Part shown: positions 36,541 through 46,678 of the stretch, piece by piece
Layout: each line of letters begins with the position of its first letter
Numbering within the stretch: the first letter of the stretch is position 1
Assembly: GCA_023634235.1 (NCBI GenBank)
Contig: JAMKCF010000001.1
Location: 17,866,258-17,930,257, forward strand
Source: Pisaster brevispinus
Lineage: Eukaryota > Echinodermata > Asteroidea > Forcipulatida > Asteriidae
Direction of reading: 5' to 3'
Length of the DNA stretch: 64,000 nt
Program-made: the position numbers and the translations under genes
The notes under the pieces: model-generated
What the model was told of the DNA's origin: nothing
Databases searched by the model: none
The model's input: the letters and a program-made list of their open reading frames with translations, nothing else

Positions 36541-37720
36541 GCAGCACCGTATCTCAAGAAGTACACAGCCGATTTTCAAACTTTTATCAGTTATAGACTC
36601 CTTGGGCATTGGAGATTAGCTTTGGGAAAACGTGACCCAATGTTGACCTTTATTTAGGGGTCAAACGGAAGTGGGACCATATCTCAAGAACTACACAACC
36701 GATTTTCAAACATTTTTCAGTTTTAGACTCCTTGGGCATTGGAGATTAGCTTTGGGAAACCGTGACCCAATGTTGACCTTCACTTAGGGGTCAACCAGAA
36801 GTGGGACCATATATCAAGAACTACACAACCGATTTTCAAACTTTTTTCAGTTATAGACTCCTTGGGCACCAAAGATCAGCCTTGGGTAAGCATGACCCCA
36901 TGTTGACCTTTACTTCCGGGTCAACCGGAAGTGAGACCATATCTCAAGAACTACACAACCGATTTTCAAACTTTTTCAGTTATAGACTCCTTGGCATTGG
37001 AGATTGAACTTGGGTTACCCTGATGACCCCATGTTGACGTCTACTTCCGGGTCAACCGGAAGTGAGACCATATCTCAAGAACTACACAACCGATTTAAAA
37101 ACGTTTTTCAGTTATAGACTCCTTGGCATTGGAGATTAGTTTTGGGAAATCGTGACCCAATGTTGACCTTTACTAGGGGTCAACCGGAAGTGGGACCATA
37201 TCTCAAGAACTACACAACCGATTTTCAATTTCTTTTCAGTTATAGATCATTTGAGCATTAAAGATTGAACTTGGGTAACCCTGACCCCATGTTGACCTTT
37301 ACTTCCGGGTCAACTGGAAGTGGGCCTATATCTCAATAATTACTTAGCCAATTTTCAATTTGTTTCAGTTATATACCCTTTAAGCATTGAGTTTTAAACT
37401 AGGGTTACCATGACCCCATGTTAATCTTTCCTTCCGGGTCAACCGGAAGTGGGATCATTACTCAAGAATAACACAACCCATTTTCAATTTTTTTCAGTGA
37501 TAGAGTCTTTGAGCATTGAAGATTAGCCTTGTTCTACCGTGACCCAATGTTGATCTTACTTCTAGGTCAACCGGAAGTGGGACCATATCTCAAGAACTAC
37601 AGAGCCGATTTTCTTTGTTTTCAGTTATAAACCTTTTGAGCATTGAAGATAAGCCTTGGGTTACCGTAACCCCATGTTGACCTTTAATTCCGGGTCAACC
37701 GGAAATGGAACCATATCGTT
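36541..37720 (+). repeat. 130-bp satellite array, about nine units
   Basis: The mark 'gggaccatatctcaagaac' starts at about 36673, 36803, 36933, 37064, 37192, 37322, 37451, 37579 and 37707, a period of 128-131 bp. Each unit ends GACCCCATGTTGACCTTTAC followed by TTCCGGGTCAACCGGAAGT, an inverted pair of ETS-type sites. The same core, decayed, occurs at 1-1640, 3780-3900 and near 41690. The outer flanks (35680-35720 and 37785-37830) share a 'tgtttgttc..acaaac..tctagttattattatt' motif. Confidence 0.9.
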
Positions 37721-37839
37721 CAATCTTGAACTTAGGCTCAGTTTAAATGTCTGGATCAGTTAATCAAAGCACAACAAAACGGAACAGCTTTGTGTTTGTT
37801 CACAAACACTTAGTGTCTAGTTATTATTATTTCTATACA

Positions 37840-38375
37840 TATACTTTTAAATGCAATTTTAAAACCACTTTGAGCTTTAAATGTACCACCCCCCAAGAAA
37901 AAATATGCATTTGGTGCAAAATTCAATTCTAATCAGTAACTTGAAATGTGAAATAACTAACACATTTAAGTGAACAACATATTTGAATGAACACAAAAGA
38001 ACTGTCAATGAACAAAGCAGAACTTTTCTATTCAACCTCAGGAGTACAATGTACATTTATTTATTAGCAGTTTTATTTACACAGAGTGGTAGCCTAACTG
38101 CCGTATCACTTAAACAACTGTCTCTACTAAAGACCCTGTATACAAACGGTATTGATTGATATACAGTGTGGTAGCATGACAGCTAGGATTGTTGAAGTCT
38201 GAACGTGCGCTGTTGCGTTCCTGACCACCCTGCTCAGACTCCATAATAAAACCGCAATCTATACCAAAATGAAATTACGCTAAAGCCTGAGGGTAGAAGT
38301 ACTACTTCGTAGGTTATTTGAAGGTGTATTCGAACAGTACCAGCATTCGATCAGCTGAAACTTGCCACTTAATAA
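37840..38375. other. Intergenic, nothing recognised
   Basis: Short frames only. The sequence separates the satellite array from the hAT-like MITE. Confidence 0.3.
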
Positions 38376-38378
38376 AAA

Positions 38379-38927
38379 GGATGTCAGACACTTCATACCA
38401 TTGCCACTTCGTACGCTAGACACTCGTACCTTCAGGACACTTCGTACTGTGGACGGGGTACAAAGTGAATGTTCGTTAAGATACAAAACAATACTTAATG
38501 AATTGGCAATTTTGTTTAATTAAGTGAAAGTCCTTTTTAATGTGAAATTATTATTTTTTTTTTAAGTTAATGTCCGCCAAGGACAACATCTTTCGCCCAT
38601 ATTGTTTAAAACTATTTTAAAATCAAACAATCACGCAATTGTCAAAATGGCTCCTTGGTCCCAACAAAATAATAAAAATTGGTTTGATTTATTTTTATTT
38701 CATAAACATCTGATCACAAAGCACAAAATAATCATAAACGATGTCGTATAAGAAGGTACAAAGTGTCTTGTGAGAAGGTAAGAAGTGTCTTGTGAGAAGG
38801 TAAGAAGTGTCTTGTAAGAAAATACAAAGTGTCCAAGGTACGAAGTGTCCAAAGTCACTTTGTACCTAACAAAAAGTACAAAGTGTCCAGGGTACGAAGT
38901 GGCAAAGGTACGAAGAGTCCTGACACC
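38379..38927. mobile_element. hAT-like MITE with GGTACGAAGTGTC repeats
   Basis: The ends are inverted copies: GGATGTCAGACACTTC at the left and the inverse of GGTGTCAGGACTCTTC at the right. Both ends carry several GGTACGAAGTGTC-type short repeats in inverted orientation. Flanking 8-mers are AATAAAAA (38371-38378) and AATACAAA (38928-38935), a 7/8 match for an 8-bp target duplication, the length typical of hAT elements. The internal block 'aatacttaatgaattggcaa' matches the copy at 46580. There is no transposase. Confidence 0.7.
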
Positions 38928-38983
38928 AATACAAACATAAGAAAATACTGTATCCAAAGCAAAACAAAACCTTAAGCAGTCTC

Positions 38984-39030
38984 ACCTGAGCCGGAAGCAG
39001 TTCTGGCTGGGTCTCATGAGACTGCTTTGC
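38984..39030 (-). other. Possible short exon
   Basis: The minus strand reads ATGCCTGTAACCAAAGCAAA and on to CCGGCTCAG followed by donor GTGAGA. A codon-rich stretch between a possible AG and a good donor is all the support; the phase does not match the candidate exon at 39854-40034 directly. Confidence 0.2.
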
Positions 39031-39853
39031 TTTGGTTACAGGCATCCTTATATTCTTTATTAAATGGGACATGTTTCAGCCAATCGAATTCTCCTACAAC
39101 TGCATAAATGATGTACCCTATTTGTACCGTAAAAAGTACTACTACTATTAAACGCAATCTTTGAAAATCTTTTTTTGAACTGAAATTTGCCTAAACATTA
39201 CACAAATTAAAATTGCGTCACTGGGACACGAAATACACTAGTTGTAGTACTACACGGTTTGCAATTGGATTGCATAAACAATTTCCTGACGCGGTTACTA
39301 CAGAGTCACTGAGGGGGACAAAAAATCGACAGGCCGTGAGAGCCTGGTGGGACCATCTTATCAATTTTAACCAAAATAAAAGATCAGGTACCATTATCAA
39401 TTTCAGCAGAACTTCAATAACCAATGTCAATTATGAATAAAAAGTTAAAACTCCTCCTGAACGACAAAGATCGCGCGGTGTTCAAAGTTTGCGCCCAAGC
39501 TACCACTGCGCAAATCTTAAAATCATGCAAGGAGACAAAGTTTGCGCCGTACAAAAAAATGACAGCTTGCGCGATTTAAAAAAAAAGGTCTTCAAAGATT
39601 GCGCCCAACAGCACCAGCATGCACTACATTACATTAGCCTACTTTTTTAGCTTTGTGATTATCATGATTCGTAGGCCTACCTAAGTATCACCTCAATAGA
39701 ATACCATATAGACGAAAGCACGTTGATAATTCAGATTTAAACAATGAAAACAACCAATTATGAGATAAATATGACAAAAACGAATACTGAAACATCTCAC
39801 AAAAACAAGTAAAATCTCAATTATTTCAGATAACAAAATTCCCGTGAACCTAC

Positions 39854-40034
39854 CAATCTTCGTGGAAGTTAAGTCTGGCTCCAAATAGCTGCTGGACGCT
39901 TTTTCATAGAAGAGTTGTTGCAAATCCTGCACGGGACCAGACTGAGTTGGTTGTTGGGGATGACATGCACCACCGAATGACGAACAGGCCGTCCCCAACC
40001 TCGATCCCGGAGATGATCGATCTCGCCGCGCCAT
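39854..40034 (-). CDS. Candidate first exon of an unknown gene
   Basis: The frame from ATG at 40034 (or 40058) runs 60 codons plus one base to donor GTAGGT at 39853. The product starts MARRDRSSPGSRLG and is rich in S, P, G and Q. It has no family I know. CCAAT on the minus strand near 40227 and GC-rich sequence upstream fit a promoter. A related start lies at 21973 (plus). It may be the first exon of a host gene whose later exons I could not trace, or part of a repeat. Confidence 0.35.
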
Positions 40035-40944
40035 TTTTTCCCAGCATGCCTTGCTCAATCATAACGAAATACATGTATTATTGTTATAGCCAATACATTA
40101 TTCCCTGAAATAGCGGCTTCTTGTAGATTAATCTCCGTCAATAGCCTACGATCACAGACTTGGGACTATTGTTCAACGGTTTGTACACACCCTATGGCGA
40201 AATAGTCCAAAAGTGGACTGGACAATCTGATTGGTCGGAATTGCAAAAACCTTCGATAACATGAATATTCAAACAAAACCATCTACGGGATAGGTTGTGA
40301 GCTCTTCCATTTAAACTGTAGGGTGCAACTGTTATCGCGGATTAGGAATCATGTATATTGTTATGTGTTTTTTTACTACATTAAGATCTCATTAAGTCTA
40401 GCCGCCCCCTAGCCTGAACATCTGACGTCACACTTCGAGGCTTGCGGAGGGGGCAGTCTAGCCGCACCCGGCCGGGTGCGTGACCCGATCGCGCTTTGAA
40501 AGACGAAAAAGGGCGCACTTGCAATCTCAAAAACAAAAACTAAGACTCATCAACGCTTAATGGGGAACGGAATCGGTACGCTTGATGATTACGTGAACAA
40601 AATAAATCAAATCAAAATTAATTCTAAAAGCAGATAATCTCATCCGTTACTGTAACTTTCGCGTTGCTTCTCAAACGTGAAAAGATTAATTAAGCGTTTG
40701 GGCCTTAAAAAAACAAACAACATAGGGCGCCTACATGAACATCATCAACACGACTCCTCGACTTTGTTTTGTCCAGCAAGATAACCTCTCGCTTCAAGGA
40801 GAAAAACAACAGTGTTGTATGTTTTTGACACTTCCAAAAAAGTCTTACACTTTTTTGCAGTGTATTGTGACCTAGTTTTGCTTTCTATATAATTATGATG
40901 CATCGTACAAATTACAACAGGTCATCGATGGTCACTTGAAGTTG

Positions 40945-42330
40945 CTTTCAACGATGTTAGTGTCTGGCATGCAAAGGTGGGCAGTTAAAAAAATAATACC
41001 ATGACGTCACGATACACAAGAGCTGTTAAAATAATAATACCCATGACGTCACGATACACAAGAGCAGCATATTGAAAACTGTTCAAAATGGACTTTTTGA
41101 AGATGTGTGTGGAGAAGTTTTGTAGAATCACTTCAAAATTTACACACAAGTTAACCGTCATTTTGAAATGACGTCATGATTTTTTATGATTTTTTCATTT
41201 TTTACACCTTTTTGTCATAAATTGCTAATAAAACGTGGTATAATCCAAATTCTTTTTTTAAACAGGCTTGATACGTCATAACTGCTTTAAATACAAAAAA
41301 CTTTCATATTATTCAGTTGTTATTTGAAAAAGTTATGGCGAAACAGCTCGGCATTTGTGCACAAATGCAATTATGTCTAGTTTATTTTTATTTTTCAGAC
41401 AGGAAGTCATCGACATAACGCACAATTCTTTCTAAGCAGCCTTTTGCATAGTTCCTAATAAGCAATTGCAATGAAACTTTCAGTGCTTAAAGGCATTGTG
41501 CAATAATGCCCCTCATACAATGTCATGATGACGTCACCACCTGTCACGTGACGTCATCTTAAAGGTTTCTATTTTAAATATTTGAAAATCTGTAATAAAT
41601 CAGCCACAAGAGACCGTAGGTTTCTGTTTGCGGGATTGTATAGGGATAAATTAGGTCTTCATTTTATTCAGTGTGCGTGACCTCACATGACCTCTACTTC
41701 CGGTCGAAACCGGAAGTGCCTCGTAATTCAAAAGTGCTAAATGTTATGAAAACGCTTTCAACGATGTTAGTGTCTGGCAAGAATGCATTTTAAAAAAATA
41801 CCGATGACGTCACAATACACACGAGCGCCCTCTAGCGGCAGGTTGAAAACTGTTCAAAATGGACTTTTTGAAGATGTGTGTGGAGAAGTTTTGTGTAATC
41901 ACTTCAAAATTTACACATGTTGACCGTCAGACAGATATGTGTGAAGTTTCAGATCGATGACGTCATCGGGGGTCACATGACGCGGCATTAAAGGTGCCTT
42001 TTTTGAAGTCGTATAAGTCCCGAAGTATTAGTGCAATCATGTTGAAACTTGGTAGGCTGTTAGATATTGGCAAGTTCTTGTAAATTCTGAAATGACGTCA
42101 TGATGACGTCATCACATGATTTTTTTATGATTTTTTTCTTTTTTTGCACCTTTTAGTCATAAATTGCTTACAAAACGTGGTATAATCCAAATTCTTCTTA
42201 AACAGGCTTGATACGTCATAATTGCTTTGAATACAAAAAAAATTCAAATTCAGTTGAGTAATTTGAAAAAGTTATGACGAAACAGCTCGGCATTTGTGCA
42301 CAAATGCAATATGTCTAGTTTTCATATTAT
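40945..42330 (+). repeat. Two diverged copies of a repeat ending in GCATTTGTGCACAAATGC
   Basis: Copy 1 (about 40945-41390) and copy 2 (about 41758-42320) share 'tttcaacgatgttagtgtctggca', 'ctgttcaaaatggactttttgaag', 'cgtggtataatccaaattctt' and a terminal palindrome GCATTTGTGCACAAATGC followed by 'tgtctagttt' (blocks read in parts). CRE-like TGACGTCA sites recur in both. Between them (about 41690) lies one satellite core with ACTTCCGG..CCGGAAGT. Confidence 0.7.
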
Positions 42331-42541
42331 TTTCCAACTGTTGAAGCTTGTTCTGGGTAGGATTATGCGATAGTAGAACATTTTGAATGGCTTGTGTGAT
42401 TTGATCCGTGGGAGCACTTATCATGATTTTCTTTGAGTATCGCATTACCTAGAAAACAACAGTCCACCAAGCATGCTAAGTATAGGCGCTAACAACGATC
42501 CAATGAAACCACCTTTCTGAACTAAGACCTTTTGCCTTTTT

Positions 42542-42600
42542 GCTCTGATCGTCTTCAGGGCTCCTGAAGACGATCAGAGCATACTGATCGAAACGTTGAG
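42542..42600. repeat. Perfect 18-bp hairpin plus GAAAC-type motif
   Basis: GCTCTGATCGTCTTCAGG (42542-42559) and its exact inverse (42563-42580) are separated by three bases. The right arm runs on into CTGATCGAAACGTTGAG, so CGATCAG can also pair with CTGATCG. Motifs of the form CTGAAGA-stem-GAAAC are common repeats in animals and look like part of a hammerhead core, but stem I is missing here. Confidence 0.6.
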
Positions 42601-42859
42601 TCATTAACCACCGGTTCTTTTAAGAATATACACTACTCAAAAGAGATTTCCACATGGTGTAACCGCAAGCCTTACTTAGCCAGTTGTTTCCTAGCGTTTT
42701 TTTAAATGGCCCGTCTCTGCTTAGAAGATTTACTCAGAGAGTGAAGTGCAAACGCGTCCTTGAGCCTTAACGTCATGTTTACAAATGAAACCAAGTAGCG
42801 TTATCTAGCTCCATATATTATTTAGGTACATAAGCGTACGTTGATTAACCTGGACAAAT

Positions 42860-43445
42860 ATTATATCTAAGGCGTTATTCTTTGGGACAGTTAGGTTTGA
42901 GGTCAATAAAAAGATAGGAGTATGGTTGACGGGTTGCATCGGCGTAAGCTTCCACCATAAATTTAGTCTGTCCTGGGTACATCTGTTTTGCCAAGTGTAC
43001 AACTTGAGAACGATCTCTAGGGTTTTTAAAGTTGAGACTGATTGTTCTGCTTTCCTTAGATTGATAAAATAAGTTTTGTACAATGTATATCACGGAAAGG
43101 TTACGGTGATGTGATCCTTGGGTAAATAATTTAGTCACCTGTGGATCTTTACTGCATTCAGTCATTAAATCATCTAAACTAACGAGGTTTCTGACTTTTG
43201 GGTCGATGAGCTCATCCCAATTCTCCGGAACGCCTTCACAAAAACGAACATGAGGTAAATCGCGAAACAGTTCTTCGTAAGTTGGCTAATGTATACCGTA
43301 GCACCACACAATTCTCTAAAAAGTTTCCGAAAACACATTATGATGTTCTCTTAACAATCTACTGACCATAAACGTTTTACCACAATCAGTTGGTCCAGAA
43401 ATACAAAATGTAGATGGATGTTGTAATTTTATAGCCATATGGTCA
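42860..43445 (-). pseudogene. Polinton/adintovirus-type packaging ATPase relic (FtsK/HerA-like)
   Basis: Reading the minus strand, a P-loop GPTDCGKT (about 43397-43374) is preceded by HPSTFCISG. After internal stops, an acidic Walker-B-like LDDLM lies near 43170, and then the family-typical blocks LFTQGSHHRN, VIYIVQNLF, KNPRDRSQ, QMYPGQ and PYSYLFIDLKP. This order is that of the DNA-packaging ATPases of Polintons and related viruses. Stops near 43318 and 43285, a frame change before 43165 and a small deletion before KNPRD show it is dead. A pPolB relic of the same kind lies just upstream. Confidence 0.8.
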
Positions 43446-43779
43446 ATACGTGTGTTACATAGTATTTAAAGTTGAATTGTGTACAGCCGTTAGGGTATAA
43501 AGCATACCGTATACCAATCCACTCTCTAAAACACTCGTTAACTCTATCCCAAATACAGAGGATAAGACAACTAAAATACTTAATACAATAATTACTAATA
43601 TAAAACGACTTGGGAGGTGAAGACAAATCTACACCGCGTGAAGTACGTGCGTATTATGCCATGGTAACAACCGTGGAACTGAGAGCAGTATGACTTTTAC
43701 AACTTTTATTCAAACTTATACCTGTAAGGTACTGTATCATAATTGGGCAAAATGACTCTGTTATTATAACACTTTATAA

Positions 43780-44175
43780 TCATTTGTTTGAGTTTTTGTC
43801 TCCATTAGTTTCTCTTTTGCATTCATCGTAATCTGATAGGGGTTTGTCACTCTTATGCTCGGTTCGTTGGTGTTTTTTTAAGTGGACTACAGAGTCAAAG
43901 TAAATTTTTTGACTGTTTGTAAAATTCAATGTAAAACCTCTGACTTTACAGCACGTTTTTCCAGAATCTAAACGGTAGGCATAATTTTTAGGGCCACCGG
44001 AAACAAAACACTCGATATGATTACCATCCTTCGGACTTATTTCCTTTGTAAGCTCACCTAAATAATCACCAAGAGGGGGGTTATATTCATGTTTTCGTGC
44101 TAAAAAAATTACACTGTGGGTATCTTGGTTAAATGATCTTGTTAGATGTAAGGTCTGGAAAACCGAAATCTCCAT
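43780..44175 (-). pseudogene. C-terminal fragment of a Polinton-type protein-primed DNA polymerase B
   Basis: The frame carries PPLGDYLGELT, then CFVSGGPKNYAYR, then KVRGFTLN and NSQKIYFDSV, the conserved end of Polinton pPolB after the catalytic motif C. Motif C itself appears as QDTHSVIF, where the second catalytic aspartate of the Y-x-DTDS box is histidine and the tyrosine is lost. Nothing upstream (to 44332) resembles the remaining polymerase. Together with the ATPase relic this is a fragment of an older element, separate from the Polinton at 46679. Confidence 0.8.
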
Positions 44176-44394
44176 CTTGCGTCAAATCGTTCTCATAATG
44201 AGTAAAAGGGTTAATAATTTGTTCGTCGTCTCCAAATAAGAGTTGATCACACAGATTAGATTTTGAATGTTCTCCTAAATCGTTTTTATGCTCATCTATC
44301 CCAAATAACTGGATGAGTTGAAGACCTGCCATGCGAGAAGAGATTGCACTATTTTCAAACGTAGCTCCAAATACCTTGCAGGAAACATGAATGT

Positions 44395-44460
44395 TAAGCG
44401 CTTAGAGGCTGGCCTGCAGTAGGCGCTATACAAATACAATATATTATTATTATTATTATA
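44395..44460 (+). repeat. SINE/LINE-type tail with (ATT)n
   Basis: 'agcgcttagaggctggcctg' and 'aggcgctatacaaatacaa' are followed by an ATT microsatellite. This GCGCTATACAAAT tail plus simple repeat is a common 3' end of short retroposons in marine invertebrates; the assignment is from memory. Confidence 0.45.
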
Positions 44461-44559
44461 TTATACAACTTTGAATTGTGTGTTTTAAATTTTGTTTGCA
44501 TTAGAAAAGTCGGATGAAGCTTTTCCATTCCTCCATCTACTACTTATGTCACATCAAGA

Positions 44560-44730
44560 TTTCTAGGTCCTTTTGTCCCGTACAATAGTTCCTCTCCAGT
44601 TGTTGGATCAATTTTCTAGACTCCCTTTGTCTATGACAGATCAAGATTTCTAGGTCATTTTGTCCCATACAATAATCCCTCTCCAGTTGTCGTTCAATTT
44701 TTCTAGACTCTCTTTGTCCTCCCACGTATC
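44560..44730 (-). repeat. Tandem repeat of ~85 bp
   Basis: 'tcaagatttctaggtc', 'ttttgtccc', 'tacaata' and 'cctctccagttgt' recur in the two halves. The minus-strand frame (44549-44794) therefore encodes two copies of QRESRK..QLER.YC.GQ.DLEIL. No protein family is recognised. Confidence 0.55.
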
Positions 44731-45093
44731 CCTTTGAATTGTCGGATAAAGATTTTTGTACTTTCTGCGTGCCTTTGTTCCTGGATTCACCCACTTTGTT
44801 TTAATGACCCAAGCTCCTTTGTATTATTGCTCCCCACTGTTCTATTCTATTGAAATGTCGGCTATAGACCCTGCTTACTACTAGTGCAAATTATTATATA
44901 TTTTCAGTGTACAGCTTTTTACTTTGTGGTAGCCTTGCATTTGTTCGTAGAAGTTGAAGGCAGGGCTACCAGGTACAAGCCTGGATACTAATTCTGGCAT
45001 CGCGATAGAAACTGCCTGTATTATTTGCTGTGCAACATTTTGAGTGCCATGGAACATTTGTCTGAGGTCTTTGTTCAGATCTTCGAAGAAAAA

Positions 45094-46452
45094 TCATGAA
45101 TGAGCCCAGAGAGGTCCAAGATCTCGTACTTTCTCAGGCAGATGAAGAAGGGCATGCATGTTGCTGGATTCAAAACTTTCATGGTACAAAGCACTAAAAT
45201 TTGAGCAGAACCTATTGATATTGAGGGAAGCCGCTATTAGTTTATCCTTGCTTATTGAAACACATGAGAGAGTAAATATTGCATAAATTATACACGCCAG
45301 GTGGTTAAAGTATGTTCCTGGTAGGATGCCGTAAAGTGTGGGCACTGCGTAATACAACAGAAACTTTCTAAATTCAATAGCCTTCCAGTTGGAAACATCA
45401 CAAAACGATTGAGGAAGGCGAGTTATCCGGTCGGGAGGTTTTATTTGCTGCATGCGATTTTCAATTTCGGATTTGTGTGTACCAATAAACCATGGAAATT
45501 GTTTGTAATAAAGATTTGTCCAAAGAGAGATCAATTTTTTCACAACACCAATACAAACACAATGCATGTGATCGATTGCTACACCTCGTACAAGGTTGAA
45601 TCTAGGGCAAGTTACTAGCCAAATAACTCCCTTCACCCCGAATTTCGGTGTTCCCTCTTGTTCTGCTTGAGGGCATGCTGTAGTGTTTCTTCATGGCCCC
45701 TTAAAAGGCCCATGCCCATTACTATCACCTTCTGTGTCATAAGGATATGCCTGTGTGGAAGTGTTCTTGAGGGTTTTGACAGATGCTCCCTTCGATAGGC
45801 ACGTTCCACAACCAAAGTACCCATTAAACTGTACAACATTCTGGGCCATGCTTCTTGCTGGGGCATCAAACTCACCAGAAAGGAGAACCACTCGAACAAT
45901 CATCTTCTCCCAATGTGTACAGACTTCAAATCCTTGAGCAGAAAATAAAATTGAATGTGGACATGACTTAATAGTAATTGGCAATAAGAAACTGTAGAAT
46001 AAAAACTATTCAGATAATTTACCTGCACCCTAAAGAGGGTGATTTGTGACCAAAAACGTATTGACTTCTTTTCAAAGAACATATCATCTTCCCATGCACT
46101 GAAAGAAGTTTGCACTAAAACTGCAATTTCCGTTTCTCTAACGGGTGATAATTTAATTTTGGGCTGAGCAGTTTATAAACTTGTTTCAACATTACTCATT
46201 AATTTTTACATTCAAATACATGTTGGAGGGAATCATATCATTAAAGCTGTTTGAAAATTTTCCCCTGTTGTCTCTGATTATGTCATTAAAAAACACTCCC
46301 AAACACAGAAAAGTATCTTCAACGGTGCTCACACATGTGAAAAATTAATTTGCCCTTTCAACTGAGAAGAGAGTACTCACCTGTATGAAACAAATCCTTC
46401 AGCTGTTGGCAGATAACCCTCATGAGGATGTCGATTTGTTGCTTGTTCTTGC
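45094..46452 (-). pseudogene. CACTA/EnSpm transposase, 3' part (interrupted gene)
   Basis: A coding exon 46452-46381 (KNKQQIDILMRVICQQLKDL..) ends at donor GTGAGT. It joins in phase at 45932 (acceptor TGCTCAAG) to IVRVVLLSGEFDAPARSM and QFNGYFGCGTC. After two frame changes come RGHEETLQHA and then VKGVIWL, AIDHMHCVCIGVVKKL (a D-x-MH-x-x-x-x-GV motif of the catalytic region) and HLPEKVRDLGPLW. This order is that of animal EnSpm/CACTA transposases. Both frame changes (about 45700 and 45636) lie at runs of four G. The 5' continuation is on the far side of the nested insertion, at 56802-56860. Confidence 0.8.
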
Positions 46453-46678
46453 GAATGTCGGACGCTTCGTACCTTTGTCACTTCGTACCCTGGACACTTC
46501 GTACCTTCGGGGCACTTTGTACCGTAACCAAAATGTGTAATTCCTTAATAAGGATATAATTTTCGTTGAGATACATAATAATACTTAATGAATTGTCATT
46601 TTGTTTAATTATTTGAATGTCCTTTTTAATGTGAAATGTGATTACTTATATTTTCTAACTAAAAATATCTTTAAAATA
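46453..46678. mobile_element. Left part of a hAT-like MITE split by the Polinton
   Basis: It starts GAATGTCGGACGCTTCGTAC and carries inverted GGTACGAAGTGTC-type repeats, as in the MITE at 38379-38927. The internal block 'aatacttaatgaattg' also matches. It is preceded by GTTCTTGC (46445-46452), which recurs at 56802-56809. The Polinton begins directly after AAAATA (46673-46678). Confidence 0.8.

Noticed and set aside
42563..42600. Hammerhead ribozyme
   Set aside because: CTGAAGA and GAAAC are present with a stem between them, but there is an extra base before stem II and no stem I pairing.
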